Assembly (NCBI GenBank): GCA_033855775.1
Contig: JAWVFT010000138.1
Span: forward strand, 1-59,925
Length of the DNA stretch: 59,925 nucleotides
Origin: DASVTR01 sp033855775
Lineage (GTDB): Bacteria > Acidobacteriota > Blastocatellia > Pyrinomonadales > Pyrinomonadaceae
Direction of reading: 5' to 3'
The notes below the pieces were generated by a model that saw only the letters and a program-made list of their open reading frames with translations, did no database searches and had not been told where the DNA came from. Positions 17,981 to 26,978 of this stretch are shown here, in pieces. The position numbers and the translations under genes were made by a program. The stretch's first letter is position 1, and every line of letters starts with the position of its first letter.

Positions 17981-19252
17981 TCAATACGCGACCGTTTCCC
18001 ATGGAAATCTGGGCCGCAACGGGCCGCCGAACGGGCCGTAGTAATCGCCTCTCAACACGCCGTCGTCGGTCGCTTCGAAAGAGACAACCTGGTCAACTCT
18101 GAAATGGTCTGTCCAGTTGGCCGAAAAACCTATCAGCGAGAAACTAAACTTGCCCGTGTTCAGCAAATCGCCGCTCAACGTGCAGCGGCTTTTGTAGCGT
18201 CCGCAGGGCAGCGGCCTGCCGTAAAAATCCTTCTCCGTGTTGCTCAGCGAAGCGAACAGGCCGAGGCCGTCAGCGTCGAAGAGGACGAGCGAGAAGGAGA
18301 CGTAGGCTCCCGTTTGAACGACTTCGTAATCAATCTCGACGACGAGCGATTCGGACAACTGAACGGAGGAGACTTCTTCGCCCGCTTGATTGAGAATGCG
18401 GACGCTGTTCAGCTTATAAGATTCGTTGCCCGGTCGTTCTCCTTGCGGCCAGACTTTCTTGCTGCCTTGATAATCGCCCTGCAAGTAGTACTGCACGACC
18501 GCCGCCGCGTCGCCTTCGCGCTCGATTGAGCCGCCGTCGAGCAAGAGCGCGCGATGGCATAGATTCTTAATCGCGGGCATGTTATGGCTGACAAAGAGAA
18601 CCGTGCGGCCTTCGCCCGCGATGTCGCTCATCTTGCCGAGGCACTTGTTTTGAAAGGCCGCGTCGCCCACCGCCAGCACTTCGTCAACGAGCAGAATCTC
18701 CGGCTCAAGATGCGCGGCGACGGCGAAGGCGAGGCGCAGGTACATGCCCGAAGAGTAGTGCTTGACGGGCGTGTCAACGAATCTTTCGACTTCGGCGAAG
18801 GCGACGATTTCGTCAAACTTGCGCTTAATCTCCGACTTCTTCATGCCCAGAATCGCGCCGTTCAAAAAGGTGTTCTCGCGCCCGCTCAACTCCGGGTGAA
18901 AGCCCGTGCCGACTTCGAGCAGAGAGCCGACGCGCCCGTTGATGCGAGCGCGCCCGCGCGTCGGCTCGGTGATGCGTGACAAAACTTTCAAGAGCGTTGA
19001 CTTGCCCGCGCCGTTGCGCCCGATGAGGCCGACAATCTCACCGCGCTTGACCTCAAACGAAATGTCCTTCAGTGCCCAGATAATCTCGTTGTCCGGCACG
19101 ACGCGCCCGCGCCGCAGCAGCGATTGAAACGCCCGCACAGGCCCCAACGCCGCGCCCGCCAACACATCGCGCAACGTGCGATAGCTGTCTTGCAGCCCGC
19201 CGATGCGATACTCCTTCGCAATGCTCTCCGCTGTGATTGCTACGTCAGACAT
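17981..19252 (-). CDS. wzt: Polysaccharide ABC exporter ATPase with glycan-binding C-terminal domain (Wzt-like)
   Basis: The 423-residue protein has an ATPase half and a C-terminal half. The ATPase half carries Walker A GLIGRNGAGKSTLLKVL near residue 70, the signature YSSGMYLRLAFAV and Walker B EILLVDEVLAVGD. The C-terminal half (about residues 255-423) reads as a beta-sandwich of the Wzt_C type (SLVVEIDYEVVQTGAYVSFS), which recognises the finished end of a polysaccharide. Start ATG 19252 was taken over a TTG at 19261; no ribosome site is visible next to it, since the heptad array ends about 60 nt away. It pairs with the permease at 19433-20326 and would export the glycan made by this operon. 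Confidence 0.9.
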   Translation of the reverse strand: MSDVAITAESIAKEYRIGGLQDSYRTLRDVLAGAALGPVRAFQSLLRRGRVVPDNEIIWALKDISFEVKRGEIVGLIGRNGAGKSTLLKVLSRITEPTRGRARINGRVGSLLEVGTGFHPELSGRENTFLNGAILGMKKSEIKRKFDEIVAFAEVERFVDTPVKHYSSGMYLRLAFAVAAHLEPEILLVDEVLAVGDAAFQNKCLGKMSDIAGEGRTVLFVSHNMPAIKNLCHRALLLDGGSIEREGDAAAVVQYYLQGDYQGSKKVWPQGERPGNESYKLNSVRILNQAGEEVSSVQLSESLVVEIDYEVVQTGAYVSFSLVLFDADGLGLFASLSNTEKDFYGRPLPCGRYKSRCTLSGDLLNTGKFSFSLIGFSANWTDHFRVDQVVSFEATDDGVLRGDYYGPFGGPLRPRFPWETVAY

Positions 19253-19310
19253 TTGAATCAACTATCAACTTTGAGCCAGCGCACGCTGCGCGCTCTGCGC
19301 CGTGCGCGTG

Positions 19311-19380
19311 ATGAACCATGAACCATGAACGATGCATGATGAGCAATATATGATGAGCAATGCATGATGAGCGATGAATG
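19311..19380. repeat. Ten tandem heptads between exporter permease and ATPase
   Basis: Cut every 7 nt from 19311, the 70 bp read ATGAACC, ATGAACC, ATGAACG, ATGCATG, ATGAGCA, ATATATG, ATGAGCA, ATGCATG, ATGAGCG, ATGAATG. The consensus is ATGANSN-like with no insertions. The part after 19380 (GCTCATCCTTCATCGCTC, 19399-19416) is the inverted equivalent of the last units, so a hairpin can form with GAGCGATGAA-type words. The array lies inside the minus-strand transcript between wzm-like stop and wzt start. Confidence 0.8.
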
Positions 19381-19432
19381 AAAGCCTTGCTCTCGATAGC
19401 TCATCCTTCATCGCTCTCAGCCTCTCTCTTCG

Positions 19433-20326
19433 TCAAACAATATCCGCGAAAGTCTTCTCCATGCGCCGGAAGTAGAACGTGCCGCTGACGAGAATCAGCA
19501 GGGCCGTCGTCGCTGAAATAACGACGGACATGCCCGGCGCGGTGTCTGTTCCGAGCAATGCCCAACGAAAGCCCTCGACCACGCCGACCATCGGGTTGAG
19601 GCTATAGACCAGCCGCCAACGCCCCGACAGCAAGCTGGCCGGATAGACGACGGGCGTCGCGAACATCCAGATTTGCGTCAGAAAGCCGACGATGTAACGC
19701 ACGTCGCGGTACTTGACGTTTAAGGCCGACAGCCAGAGGCCGCAGCCGAGCGCCGTCACCGTCGTCAGCAACAACAAGAGCGGCAGCCAGACGACGACGG
19801 ACAACTGCGGATAGATGCCGTAGTACAACATCATTCCGAGCAGCACGACGAAGGAGAGAGCGAAGTCGGGCAGCCCGCCGAGCACGACCGAAATCGGCAC
19901 GACGAGACGCGGAAAGTAGACCTTCTTAATCAAGTTCGCGCTGCCGACCAGACTGTTCGACGATTGCGTCAACCCGTTGGCGAAGAACGTCCACGGGACG
20001 AGCGCCGCGAACGCGAACAAAGGATACGGCACATTGTCCGAAGGCATCTTCGCCAGCCGCCCGAAGAAGAGCGCGAAGATGAGCATCGTCAGAAGCGGTT
20101 GCAGCACGGCCCAGGCCAAGCCCAGAGCAGTCTGCTTGTAGCGAATCTTGATGTCGCGCCACGCGAGAAAGTAGAGCAGCTCGCGATACTCCCAAAGCTC
20201 GCGCAGGCGCAGCGATGTCCAGCCGCGCGACGGCTCGATGACGACTTCGTGCGCCTCCATCGCGGTCTTCGCGGCCAGCCTCGCATCCTGCGCTTCGCGG
20301 CTCTTGACCGCTTCGCCGCTCATCAT
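19433..20326 (-). CDS. wzm: Polysaccharide ABC exporter permease (Wzm/TagG-like)
   Basis: This 297-residue membrane protein is of the ABC-2 type permease family. After a cytoplasmic N-terminus the first hydrophobic segment is near residue 55, and about six membrane spans follow in order (LQPLLTMLIFALFF, LFAFAALVPWTFF, LPDFALSFVVLLGMM, VVWLPLLLLLTTV, and two at the C-terminus). The loop WEYRELLYFLAWRDIKIRYK lies before the first span. Its ATG at 20326 overlaps the stop of the epimerase gene by 4 nt (ATGA). It forms the membrane channel for the Wzt-like ATPase. Confidence 0.88.
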   Translation of the reverse strand: MMSGEAVKSREAQDARLAAKTAMEAHEVVIEPSRGWTSLRLRELWEYRELLYFLAWRDIKIRYKQTALGLAWAVLQPLLTMLIFALFFGRLAKMPSDNVPYPLFAFAALVPWTFFANGLTQSSNSLVGSANLIKKVYFPRLVVPISVVLGGLPDFALSFVVLLGMMLYYGIYPQLSVVVWLPLLLLLTTVTALGCGLWLSALNVKYRDVRYIVGFLTQIWMFATPVVYPASLLSGRWRLVYSLNPMVGVVEGFRWALLGTDTAPGMSVVISATTALLILVSGTFYFRRMEKTFADIV

Positions 20327-21417
20327 CGGCCTCGCTCCCCTGCGGCGTCAGAGGCCGCAAGCTGCGCGACGATTTTCGCGGCGGCATGGCCGTCGCCGAA
20401 GAGTCGCGGCGGCTCTGTCTGAGGCCACGCGCGCTCCGTGACGGCGCGTAAGATTTGTTCGCCGTCGGCTCCGGCGATGACGTTCCATCCGGCTTCGACC
20501 GTCTCCACCCACTCTGTCTCCGGCCTCAGCGTGACGCACGGAACGTTGAAGAAGTAAGCCTCCTTCTGCATCCCGCCGGAGTCTGTCAGAATCACGCGCG
20601 CGTGCTGTTCGAGCATGAGCATGTCCAGATAGCCGACCGGCTCGATCATCTTCACGTTGGAGGCAGACGCGCTGAGCTTTTCATTCAACTCGTCAATCTT
20701 GCCCCGCGTGCGCGGGTGAACCGGGAAGATGACAGTCTCGCCCGTCGCGGCGAAAGCTTCGAGAATGTGGCGCAGGTTTTCGGGCGCGTCCGTGTTGTAG
20801 GGACGATGCAGCGTGGCGAGCAAATAGCGTTGCGGCTCGACGCCGAGTTGATTGAGAATCGTGGAGCGATGGCTCGCGATTTCCGAAAACTGCAAGACGG
20901 CATCGAGCATCGTGTCGCCGACGAGATGAACGCCGCGCGTGACGCCTTCGCGCTTCAGGTTTTCGACGGCGGTTTGCGTCGGGCAGAACAACTGGTCGGA
21001 GCAATGGTCTGTGAGCACGCGGTTATGCTCTTCGGGCATCGCGCGATTGAAGGAGCGCAGGCCCGCTTCGACGTGCGCGACGGGCAGTTGCAGCTTGCAG
21101 GCCGAGAGGGCGGCGGCGATGGTCGAGTTGGTGTCGCCATAGACGAGCACGCTGTCGGGGCGTTGCTGCTGCATCGTCATCTCAAGGCCCATCAACATCT
21201 GTCCCGTCTGCCAGCCGTGCGAACCGGAGCCGACTTCCAAGTTGACGCTAGGCTCCGGCAACTGCATCTCTTCAAAGAAGACGCGCGACATCTGCCGGTC
21301 GTAGTGCTGGCCGGTGTGGGCCAGAAATTCTGTATGCCCTGCTTCGCGCAGCGCGCGGCTGACGGGCGCCGCCTTGATAAACTGTGGCCGCGCGCCGACG
21401 ACCGTTAAGACTTTCAC
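20323..21417 (-). CDS. wlbD: UDP-HexNAc 2-epimerase, non-hydrolysing (WecB/WlbD/WbpI family)
   Basis: This 364-residue protein matches the non-hydrolysing UDP-GlcNAc 2-epimerase family from its first strand KVLTVVGARPQFIKAAPV, with VYGDTNSTIAAALSA, VAHVEAGLRS and LTDSGGMQKEAYFFNVPCVT (substrate-binding SGG). In its position after wlbA, wlbB and wlbC it is likely the 2-epimerase that converts UDP-GlcNAc3NAcA to UDP-ManNAc3NAcA, as in WbpI/WlbD. On sequence alone it cannot be separated from WecB, which makes UDP-ManNAc. The start is GTG 21417, overlapping the aminotransferase stop (GTGA). It also overlaps the permease gene by 4 nt, so the chain is tightly coupled. Confidence 0.85.
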   Translation of the reverse strand: MKVLTVVGARPQFIKAAPVSRALREAGHTEFLAHTGQHYDRQMSRVFFEEMQLPEPSVNLEVGSGSHGWQTGQMLMGLEMTMQQQRPDSVLVYGDTNSTIAAALSACKLQLPVAHVEAGLRSFNRAMPEEHNRVLTDHCSDQLFCPTQTAVENLKREGVTRGVHLVGDTMLDAVLQFSEIASHRSTILNQLGVEPQRYLLATLHRPYNTDAPENLRHILEAFAATGETVIFPVHPRTRGKIDELNEKLSASASNVKMIEPVGYLDMLMLEQHARVILTDSGGMQKEAYFFNVPCVTLRPETEWVETVEAGWNVIAGADGEQILRAVTERAWPQTEPPRLFGDGHAAAKIVAQLAASDAAGERGR

Positions 21418-22643
21418 TGGCTTGCGCTCGTCCTCTGGCGATAAAAATCGGCGACCGCCGAGACGACTCTTTCAATCATGCTCTCGGTCAATTCCGGGTA
21501 GATGGGCAAGGCCAGCGTCTCGTTTGCGGCCCGCTCGCTCTGCGGAAAATCGCCCGCCGCGTAGCCCAAATCGGCAAAGCATTCCTGCTCGTGCATCGGC
21601 ACCGGATAGTAAATCTCCGTCCCGATTTTGCGCTCCTTCAAGTGGGCCAACAACGCATCGCGCTGGCCGCTGCGGATAACGAACTGGTTATAAATGTGGC
21701 GCACGTCGGGAGCCTCCACTGGCAGCACGACGCCGGACAGTTCGCTTAACTGGTTGACCGCCGCGCCGTCATGCCCGTCGCCTGCCAGCCCGACCAACTG
21801 CGGTTGAATGCTTAGCTCGGCTTCCATGAAGAGACGGCGATAGATGGCCGCGTTCCGCTGGCGTTGCCGCGTCCAATCGTCGAGATACTTGAGCTTGACT
21901 CTCAGGATGGCGGCTTGAATCGCGTCCAGACGAAAATTGCCGCCGACCACCTTGTTGTAATACTTCGGGGCGTAGCCGTGGTTGCGCAGCAGCTTGACCT
22001 GACGCGCGAGTTCGGCATCGTTGGTCGTCACCATCCCGCCGTCGCCGAAGCCGCCCAGGTTCTTCGACGGAAAGAAACTGAAGCAATTCATGTCGCCGAT
22101 TGAGCCTGCGCGTCGTCCTTCGTATTCCGAGCCGATGGCCTGCGCCGCGTCTTCGATGACGTAGAGCTTGTGCCGCCGAGCCACTTCCATCAAAGGATTC
22201 ATGTCGGCCATCTGCCCGTAGAGATGGACGGGGATGATGGCGCGCGTGCGCTCGGTGATGGCGGCTTCGATTACTGCCGGGTTGAGGTTGTAAGTCAGCG
22301 GGTCAATGTCAACGAAGACGGGCTTGGCGTTGAGCCGCGACACAGCGCCCGCGGTCGCAAAGAAAGTGTAAGGCGTTGTGATGACTTCATCGCCGGGCTT
22401 GAGGTTGATAGCCATCAGCGCGACGAGCAGCGCGTCCGTCCCTGAAGAAACGCCGATGCCAAATTCGCATTGCGAATAGGCGGCCACCTCCGCCTCCAAC
22501 GCTTCGACTTCGGGGCCGAGAATAAAGTGCTGCGAATCGGCCACGCGGTCAATCGCCTCGCGGATTTCGTCGCGGATGGCCGCGTACTGTGCTTTCAAAT
22601 CGAGCAGCGGCACGGGCTGCGTTTGCGCGTCAACATCAAGCAT
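21414..22643 (-). CDS. wlbC: Sugar aminotransferase, DegT/DnrJ/EryC1/StrS (WlbC/WbpE-like)
   Basis: This 409-residue PLP enzyme opens with VPLLDLKAQYAAIRDEIREA, the usual N-terminus of the DegT family. It keeps VSSGTDALLVAL, the VIEDAAQAIGSEYEG site and the Schiff-base Lys in FSFFPSKNLGGFGDGG near residue 195. The C-terminal half has a stretch of about 20 extra residues (QLVGLAGDGHDGAAVNQLSE) not present in the second copy at 30519-31613. As the third enzyme of the wlbABCD order it would transaminate the 3-keto sugar made by wlbA. ATG 22643 was taken over a GTG at 22655 because of its AGGA spacing. Confidence 0.85.
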   Translation of the reverse strand: MLDVDAQTQPVPLLDLKAQYAAIRDEIREAIDRVADSQHFILGPEVEALEAEVAAYSQCEFGIGVSSGTDALLVALMAINLKPGDEVITTPYTFFATAGAVSRLNAKPVFVDIDPLTYNLNPAVIEAAITERTRAIIPVHLYGQMADMNPLMEVARRHKLYVIEDAAQAIGSEYEGRRAGSIGDMNCFSFFPSKNLGGFGDGGMVTTNDAELARQVKLLRNHGYAPKYYNKVVGGNFRLDAIQAAILRVKLKYLDDWTRQRQRNAAIYRRLFMEAELSIQPQLVGLAGDGHDGAAVNQLSELSGVVLPVEAPDVRHIYNQFVIRSGQRDALLAHLKERKIGTEIYYPVPMHEQECFADLGYAAGDFPQSERAANETLALPIYPELTESMIERVVSAVADFYRQRTSASQ

Positions 22644-22724
22644 GTTTGCTGTCACTTCCTGAATCTAAAAATTTAACTTGCTGCGCCATGAGCGCGTCTT
22701 CAGCGATACGAAGCGAGCGCGTCT

Positions 22725-23345
22725 TCAGTTGGCAACTTCCAAAGGTTTGTCTTCCGGCCAATCGAGACAGCGCAGGACGTTCGGCTCAGTCTCTTTATAA
22801 CGCCAGCCGCTTTCGGGACAAACGAGATTGCCTTCCGCGTCCTGCTGCTCAAGCCTGTGACCGTGGCGGCTCATCCAGCCTTTGCGCGCGGCAGGCACGC
22901 CGAGCATCAGGGCGTAGTCCGGCACGTCGCCCCGCACGACCGCTCCGGCTCCGATGAAAGCGTAGCGGCCAATGGTCGCGCCGCAGACGATGGTTGAGTT
23001 GGCGCCGAGCGTCGCGCCGCGACGAACGAGCGTCGGCAAGTACTGGCTATGGCGGACAATCTGCGAGCGCGGGTTGATGACGTTCGTGAAGACGCACGAC
23101 GGGCCGCAGAATACGTCGTCTTCCAACTCGACGCCGGTGTAGATGGAGACGTTGTTCTGTATCTTGACGTTGTTGCCGATGCGGACATCGTTCGCCACGT
23201 TGACGTTCTGGCCGAGGATGCAGCGCTCGCCAATCTTGGCGCGCGATTGGACGTGGCTGAAGTGCCAGATTTTCGTGCCTGCGCCGATTTCGACCGGCTC
23301 GTCCACGTACGCGCTCTCGTGCGCAAAGTAGTTTCGCTCGCTCAT
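22725..23345 (-). CDS. wlbB: Sugar-nucleotide N-acetyltransferase, left-handed beta-helix (WlbB/WbpD-like)
   Basis: A 206-residue acyltransferase with hexapeptide repeats from about residue 10: IGAGTKIWHFSHVQ, AKIGERCILGQNVNVANDV, RIGNNVKIQNNVSIYTGV. The loop DVFCGPSCVFTNVINPRS and VRRGATLGANSTIVCGATI carry the usual acetyl-CoA/substrate region of the WbpD group. The tail includes CPESGWRYKETEPNVL, as in those enzymes. The ATG at 23345 overlaps the wlbA stop by 4 nt, so a longer upstream frame to 23519 was rejected. It would acetylate the 3-amino group on UDP-GlcNAc3NA. Confidence 0.88.
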   Translation of the reverse strand: MSERNYFAHESAYVDEPVEIGAGTKIWHFSHVQSRAKIGERCILGQNVNVANDVRIGNNVKIQNNVSIYTGVELEDDVFCGPSCVFTNVINPRSQIVRHSQYLPTLVRRGATLGANSTIVCGATIGRYAFIGAGAVVRGDVPDYALMLGVPAARKGWMSRHGHRLEQQDAEGNLVCPESGWRYKETEPNVLRCLDWPEDKPLEVAN

Positions 23346-24370
23346 GAAAAGACCGCTGTTCCTTTGTCGCTGAAATTTTCCATCGGGAGCGTCAACGGCT
23401 CGCCGTTCATGACGAGCGAGCGTTGGGCGGCCTGCAAGACCTGCAAGACGCGCAGGCCGCTCGCGCCGTCGGTCAACGCGGGACGCCGTGAACGGATTGC
23501 TTCGAGAAACGCCTGACACTCCAAAAGCAAAGGCTCGTCTGCTGCGAACTCGACCAACTCGCCCTCGCCTTTAATCGGCACGGGCTGTCCCTCCTGCACC
23601 TCTACGCGCTGGTCGTGGAGCACGAGTTGCTTCGTCACATCATCGAAGCTCGCCATCTTCTTCGAGCCGACGACGACGAGCCGTTGCTCCTTGAACGGGT
23701 GCAGCCATGAGACGTAGATGTGCGCGCGCACGCCGTCGTTAAAGAGCATGTGCGTGATGGTCACGTCGGCGATGTTCGGTTGCACGTAGCCGCCGCCGTG
23801 CGCCGCGACCTGGAAGGGCATGCCGTCCATCAAGCGCAGGATGATGGCGATGTCGTGCGGGGCAAAGCTCCACAGGATATTCTCTTCGCGGCGGACTTTG
23901 CCGAGGTTCAAACGATTCGAGGCGATGTAGCGAACCTTGCCAAGCTCTCCGGCGCGCACCAGTTCAAGCAGGCGCACAATCGCCGGGTGATACTCAAGCA
24001 CGTGGCCGACCATCAGGATGCGCCCGCGCTCCGCGGCCAGCCTGACAAGCTGCGCGCCCTGCTCGAAGGTCAGAGCCAGCGGCTTTTCGACGAAGACATC
24101 CTTGCCTGCTTCGAGCGCGGCCCGCGTCAATTCATAATGCGTTTCGGCGGGCGTGCTGATGACGACGCCGGACACTTCCGCGGCCTCAAGGGCTTGATTG
24201 AAGTCCGCGACGACGCGCGCTTGCGGAGCCAACTCATGAGCGGTCGCGCGCCCTTCGTTCGTCGCGTCGCAACAGAGCGCGAGCGCGCCGAGGCGGTCGA
24301 AGTTGCGCACCAAATTTTTGCCCCAGTAGCCGCAGCCGATGACGGCGATTGCTGGCTGGCCTGTCTGCAT
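23342..24370 (-). CDS. wlbA: Sugar-nucleotide oxidoreductase, Gfo/Idh/MocA family (WlbA/WbpB-like)
   Basis: The 342-residue protein has the Gfo/Idh/MocA layout: NAD motif AVIGCGYWGKNLVRNFD at residue 9, the EKP motif in DVFVEKPLALTFEQGAQL near residue 96, and the segment ENILWSFAPHDIAIILRLMD with the substrate His and the phosphate-sugar region. Together with the following acetyltransferase, aminotransferase and epimerase it forms the exact gene order wlbA-B-C-D known from Bordetella. In that pathway this enzyme oxidises UDP-GlcNAcA at C3. It is the first gene of the minus-strand operon and faces the divergent hub 24371-24970. Confidence 0.88.
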   Translation of the reverse strand: MQTGQPAIAVIGCGYWGKNLVRNFDRLGALALCCDATNEGRATAHELAPQARVVADFNQALEAAEVSGVVISTPAETHYELTRAALEAGKDVFVEKPLALTFEQGAQLVRLAAERGRILMVGHVLEYHPAIVRLLELVRAGELGKVRYIASNRLNLGKVRREENILWSFAPHDIAIILRLMDGMPFQVAAHGGGYVQPNIADVTITHMLFNDGVRAHIYVSWLHPFKEQRLVVVGSKKMASFDDVTKQLVLHDQRVEVQEGQPVPIKGEGELVEFAADEPLLLECQAFLEAIRSRRPALTDGASGLRVLQVLQAAQRSLVMNGEPLTLPMENFSDKGTAVFS

Positions 24371-24970
24371 CCTTCTGCTTCCCCTTCAAGAGCTTGCGCC
24401 CCGCGCGCCGGCCTCATTGCCTGTTATTCGATGATGATTGATGAACTGCTGTTGGCGTTTGCGGGCGAGGCGGTTCGTGTGTGGCGGCGGTGACTCAGGC
24501 CAGCGCGTTGCCGGGCCGTCAAATCATCATCATCAACTCAAAATCAACTGGCTCGCCTGCAAAACTGCGCGCCCGCGCGCCCACAGCCCGCGCGACTTTT
24601 AAAGTCAACCATCCATAGAGATTTTCGCTTAAGCTGAACGAACTGCGAAGTCTAACTGCCCGCCGCAGGTGCGTCAAGCGACAAGGGCGAGCGGCGTCAA
24701 CGCTCGCTCTCCGGCCTCAGACGGAAGCCACGCGCCGCCCGCGCCGCCCGGATTCGCAGAGCGCGCTCAGAGCGACAACTCTGTTCATGCCAGCAGTGCC
24801 GCCCGCTGCCGTTTGGCAAGGCAGACGCGAACAGATATACTCCGCTCTTTAACTGCGACCGACGACGCAAACTCTCGACAGCGATTGAGAACAAACTCTT
24901 TGCAGGACGCGCGCCGTCATCGTTCGACGTTCGACTCTAAAACTTCTGTTGACCTTTTCGGCCAGACTCA
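24371..24970. other. Divergent non-coding hub between wlb and rfb operons
   Basis: The 600 bp separate two divergent operons and hold no supported gene. Visible details are the palindrome GACTTTTAAAGTC at 24594-24606, a pair of GATGATGATT/ATCATCATCA inverted words (24429-24443 and 24522-24535) and a TTGACT hexamer in the minus direction within the palindrome, without a good -10 partner. Both start regions must be served from this hub, so regulation is likely here, but no operator could be assigned. Confidence 0.45.
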
Positions 24971-25996
24971 ATGCGTAAACTTTTCGTCACGGGCGGCGCG
25001 GGCTTCATCGGCTCGGCTTTCATCAGGCTGGCTCTCGCGGAGCTTCCAACCTGCGAGATTACAAACTTCGACGCGCTCACGTATGCCGGGAACCCGGACA
25101 ATCTGGCGGGCCTCGACGAGAGCCGCCATCGCTTCGTGCGCGGCGACATCGCGGACCGCGAGGCCGTCTTCGGCGCGCTCAGGACGGGCGCGGACGTCAT
25201 CATCAACTTTGCCGCCGAAACGCACGTTGACCGCAGCATCAAGGACGCCGCGGCTTTCCTGCGCGCCAACATCACAGGCACGCAAGTCCTGCTCGACGCC
25301 GCGCGCGAGATGCGCGTCCAGCGCTTTGTGCAAGTCTCGACGGACGAAGTGATGGGCAGCCTGCCGGAAGATGACGACGCGGCTTTCTTCACCGAAGTGA
25401 CGCCGCTCGACCCGAAGAATCCTTACTCGGCCACGAAGGCCGCCGCCGAACATCTGGTCAACGCCGCGCAGCACACGCACCAACTCGACACGGTGATAAC
25501 GCGCTGCGGCAACAACTACGGCCCGCGCCAGTTTCCCGAAAAGCTGATTCCGCTGCTTATCTCCAACGCCCTCGAAGACCAGACGATTCCGGTCTACGGC
25601 GACGGGCGCAACGTGCGCGATTGGATTTACGTCGAAGACCACGCGCGCGCCGTCCTGCTGGCGATGATGAAGGGCGCGACCGGCGCCGTCTACAACATCG
25701 GGGCGCGCAACGAGCGGCGCAACCTTGAAGTCGTCCAGTCAATCCTGACCGCGCTCGGCAAGCCGCACTCTTTGATTCGCTTCGTCACAGACCGTCCCGG
25801 CCACGACCGTCGTTACGCGATTGACCCGTCGAAGGCCGAACGCGAACTCGATTGGCGACCCCTAGAAACGTGGGAGAGCGGCATCCGCAAAACCATCAAC
25901 TGGTACGAAGAGAACGCGGAATGGATTGCCCGCGCGCGCAGCGGAGCTTACCGCGAATACTACGCGCGCCACTACGGAGCGGAAATCTTAACGTAA
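24971..25996 (+). CDS. rfbB: dTDP-glucose 4,6-dehydratase
   Basis: The 341-residue extended SDR starts MRKLFVTGGAGFIGSAFIRL, with FDALTYAGNPDNLAGL following, a string usual in RfbB. The catalytic triad of this family is present: VSTDEVMG supplies Thr, Asp and Glu near residue 133, and the YSATKAAAEH pair gives the Tyr and Lys. FAAETHVDRSI is the nucleotide-sugar loop. Family consensus has VYG rather than VMG after STDE; that is a small departure. It makes dTDP-4-keto-6-deoxyglucose, the first committed intermediate of dTDP-rhamnose. It heads the plus-strand operon at the divergent hub. Confidence 0.93.
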   Translation: MRKLFVTGGAGFIGSAFIRLALAELPTCEITNFDALTYAGNPDNLAGLDESRHRFVRGDIADREAVFGALRTGADVIINFAAETHVDRSIKDAAAFLRANITGTQVLLDAAREMRVQRFVQVSTDEVMGSLPEDDDAAFFTEVTPLDPKNPYSATKAAAEHLVNAAQHTHQLDTVITRCGNNYGPRQFPEKLIPLLISNALEDQTIPVYGDGRNVRDWIYVEDHARAVLLAMMKGATGAVYNIGARNERRNLEVVQSILTALGKPHSLIRFVTDRPGHDRRYAIDPSKAERELDWRPLETWESGIRKTINWYEENAEWIARARSGAYREYYARHYGAEILT

Positions 25997-26090
25997 ACCG
26001 GAAGCGCAACAGTCTTGCGCCATGAGCCGGAAGCCGTAGTTGCTCCTGACTCTTGAAGCAAGACTGTCAGGCTTCCAACTCTTGATTGTT

Positions 26091-26978
26091 ATGAAGATTT
26101 TGGTGACGGGAGCGGGCGGGATGCTCGGTCGCGCTGTGGTCTTGCATTGCCGCGCCGCCGCGGATGAAGTCTTCGCGCACGACCATCGTAGCCTTGACAT
26201 CACGGAGGCCGCGAGCATCAATGCCGTCTTCGAGCGCGAGCGACCCGCGGCGGTCATCAATTGCGCGGCGTGGACGGACGTTGACGGCTGCGAGCAAGAC
26301 CCCGAACGCGCGCGGGCCGCGAACGCGCGCGGGCCGGAATTGCTGGCCGTCGCCTGCCGCCAGTCCGGCGCGCAGCTTATCACCATCTCCACCGACTATG
26401 TTTTCGACGGCGCGAAGCAAGGCTTCTACACGCAGCGCGACGACCCGCAGCCCATCAGCGTTTACGGCAAGGCCAAGCTCGAAGGCGAGCGACTCGCGCA
26501 GGCTGCTTGCGCGCGCACGAGCATCGTCCGCTCCGGCTGGATTTTCGGCCCCGGCGGGCGCAACTACCTGAGCCGCGTGATTGAACTGGCGCAAGGCGGG
26601 CAAACCTTGAAGGCCATCGGCGACGCTTACGGCACGCCGACCTACGCCGTCCACTTGGCGGCGCGGCTGCGTGAGTTGGTTGCGCTCGATTTGCCCGGCA
26701 TCTATCACATCGTTAATGACGGCGCGGGCGCGAGCTTTGAAGAGTTCACGCGCGCGGCTCTCGCGGCTGCCGGAGATTTGACGACGAAGGTTGAAAGCGT
26801 CGCTATGGATTCTTTGCGGCGTCCGGCTCCGCGCCCGCGCAACTCGCGGCTGCGCTGCCTGCTCTCCGAAGCCCTCAATTTGCAGCCGCTCCCGGACTGG
26901 CGCGCAGCCCTCGCGGAGTTTGCCGCTAACTCTTCGACTGCTCCACGAGAGCAAGGCTTGACTGAAGGACAAGCATGA
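26091..26978 (+). CDS. rfbD: dTDP-4-dehydrorhamnose reductase
   Basis: This 295-residue protein matches RfbD/RmlD. The start ATG 26091 opens the NADPH fold MKILVTGAGGMLGRAVVLH. VINCAAWTDVDGCEQDPERA is the family signature, ISTDYVFDGA holds the catalytic Thr, and YGKAKLEGERLA holds the Tyr and Lys. A start at 26040 would add 17 residues of no known value and was not used. The rfbB and rfbD genes are adjacent, whereas rfbA and rfbC lie 24 kb away at 49.6 kb. The final ATGA overlaps the next gene, so translation is coupled. Confidence 0.93.
   Translation: MKILVTGAGGMLGRAVVLHCRAAADEVFAHDHRSLDITEAASINAVFERERPAAVINCAAWTDVDGCEQDPERARAANARGPELLAVACRQSGAQLITISTDYVFDGAKQGFYTQRDDPQPISVYGKAKLEGERLAQAACARTSIVRSGWIFGPGGRNYLSRVIELAQGGQTLKAIGDAYGTPTYAVHLAARLRELVALDLPGIYHIVNDGAGASFEEFTRAALAAAGDLTTKVESVAMDSLRRPAPRPRNSRLRCLLSEALNLQPLPDWRAALAEFAANSSTAPREQGLTEGQA

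Noticed and set aside
19311..19380. Possible CRISPR array from the regular repeats
   Set aside because: The units are 7 nt, contiguous and without spacers, and no cas gene is present in the window.
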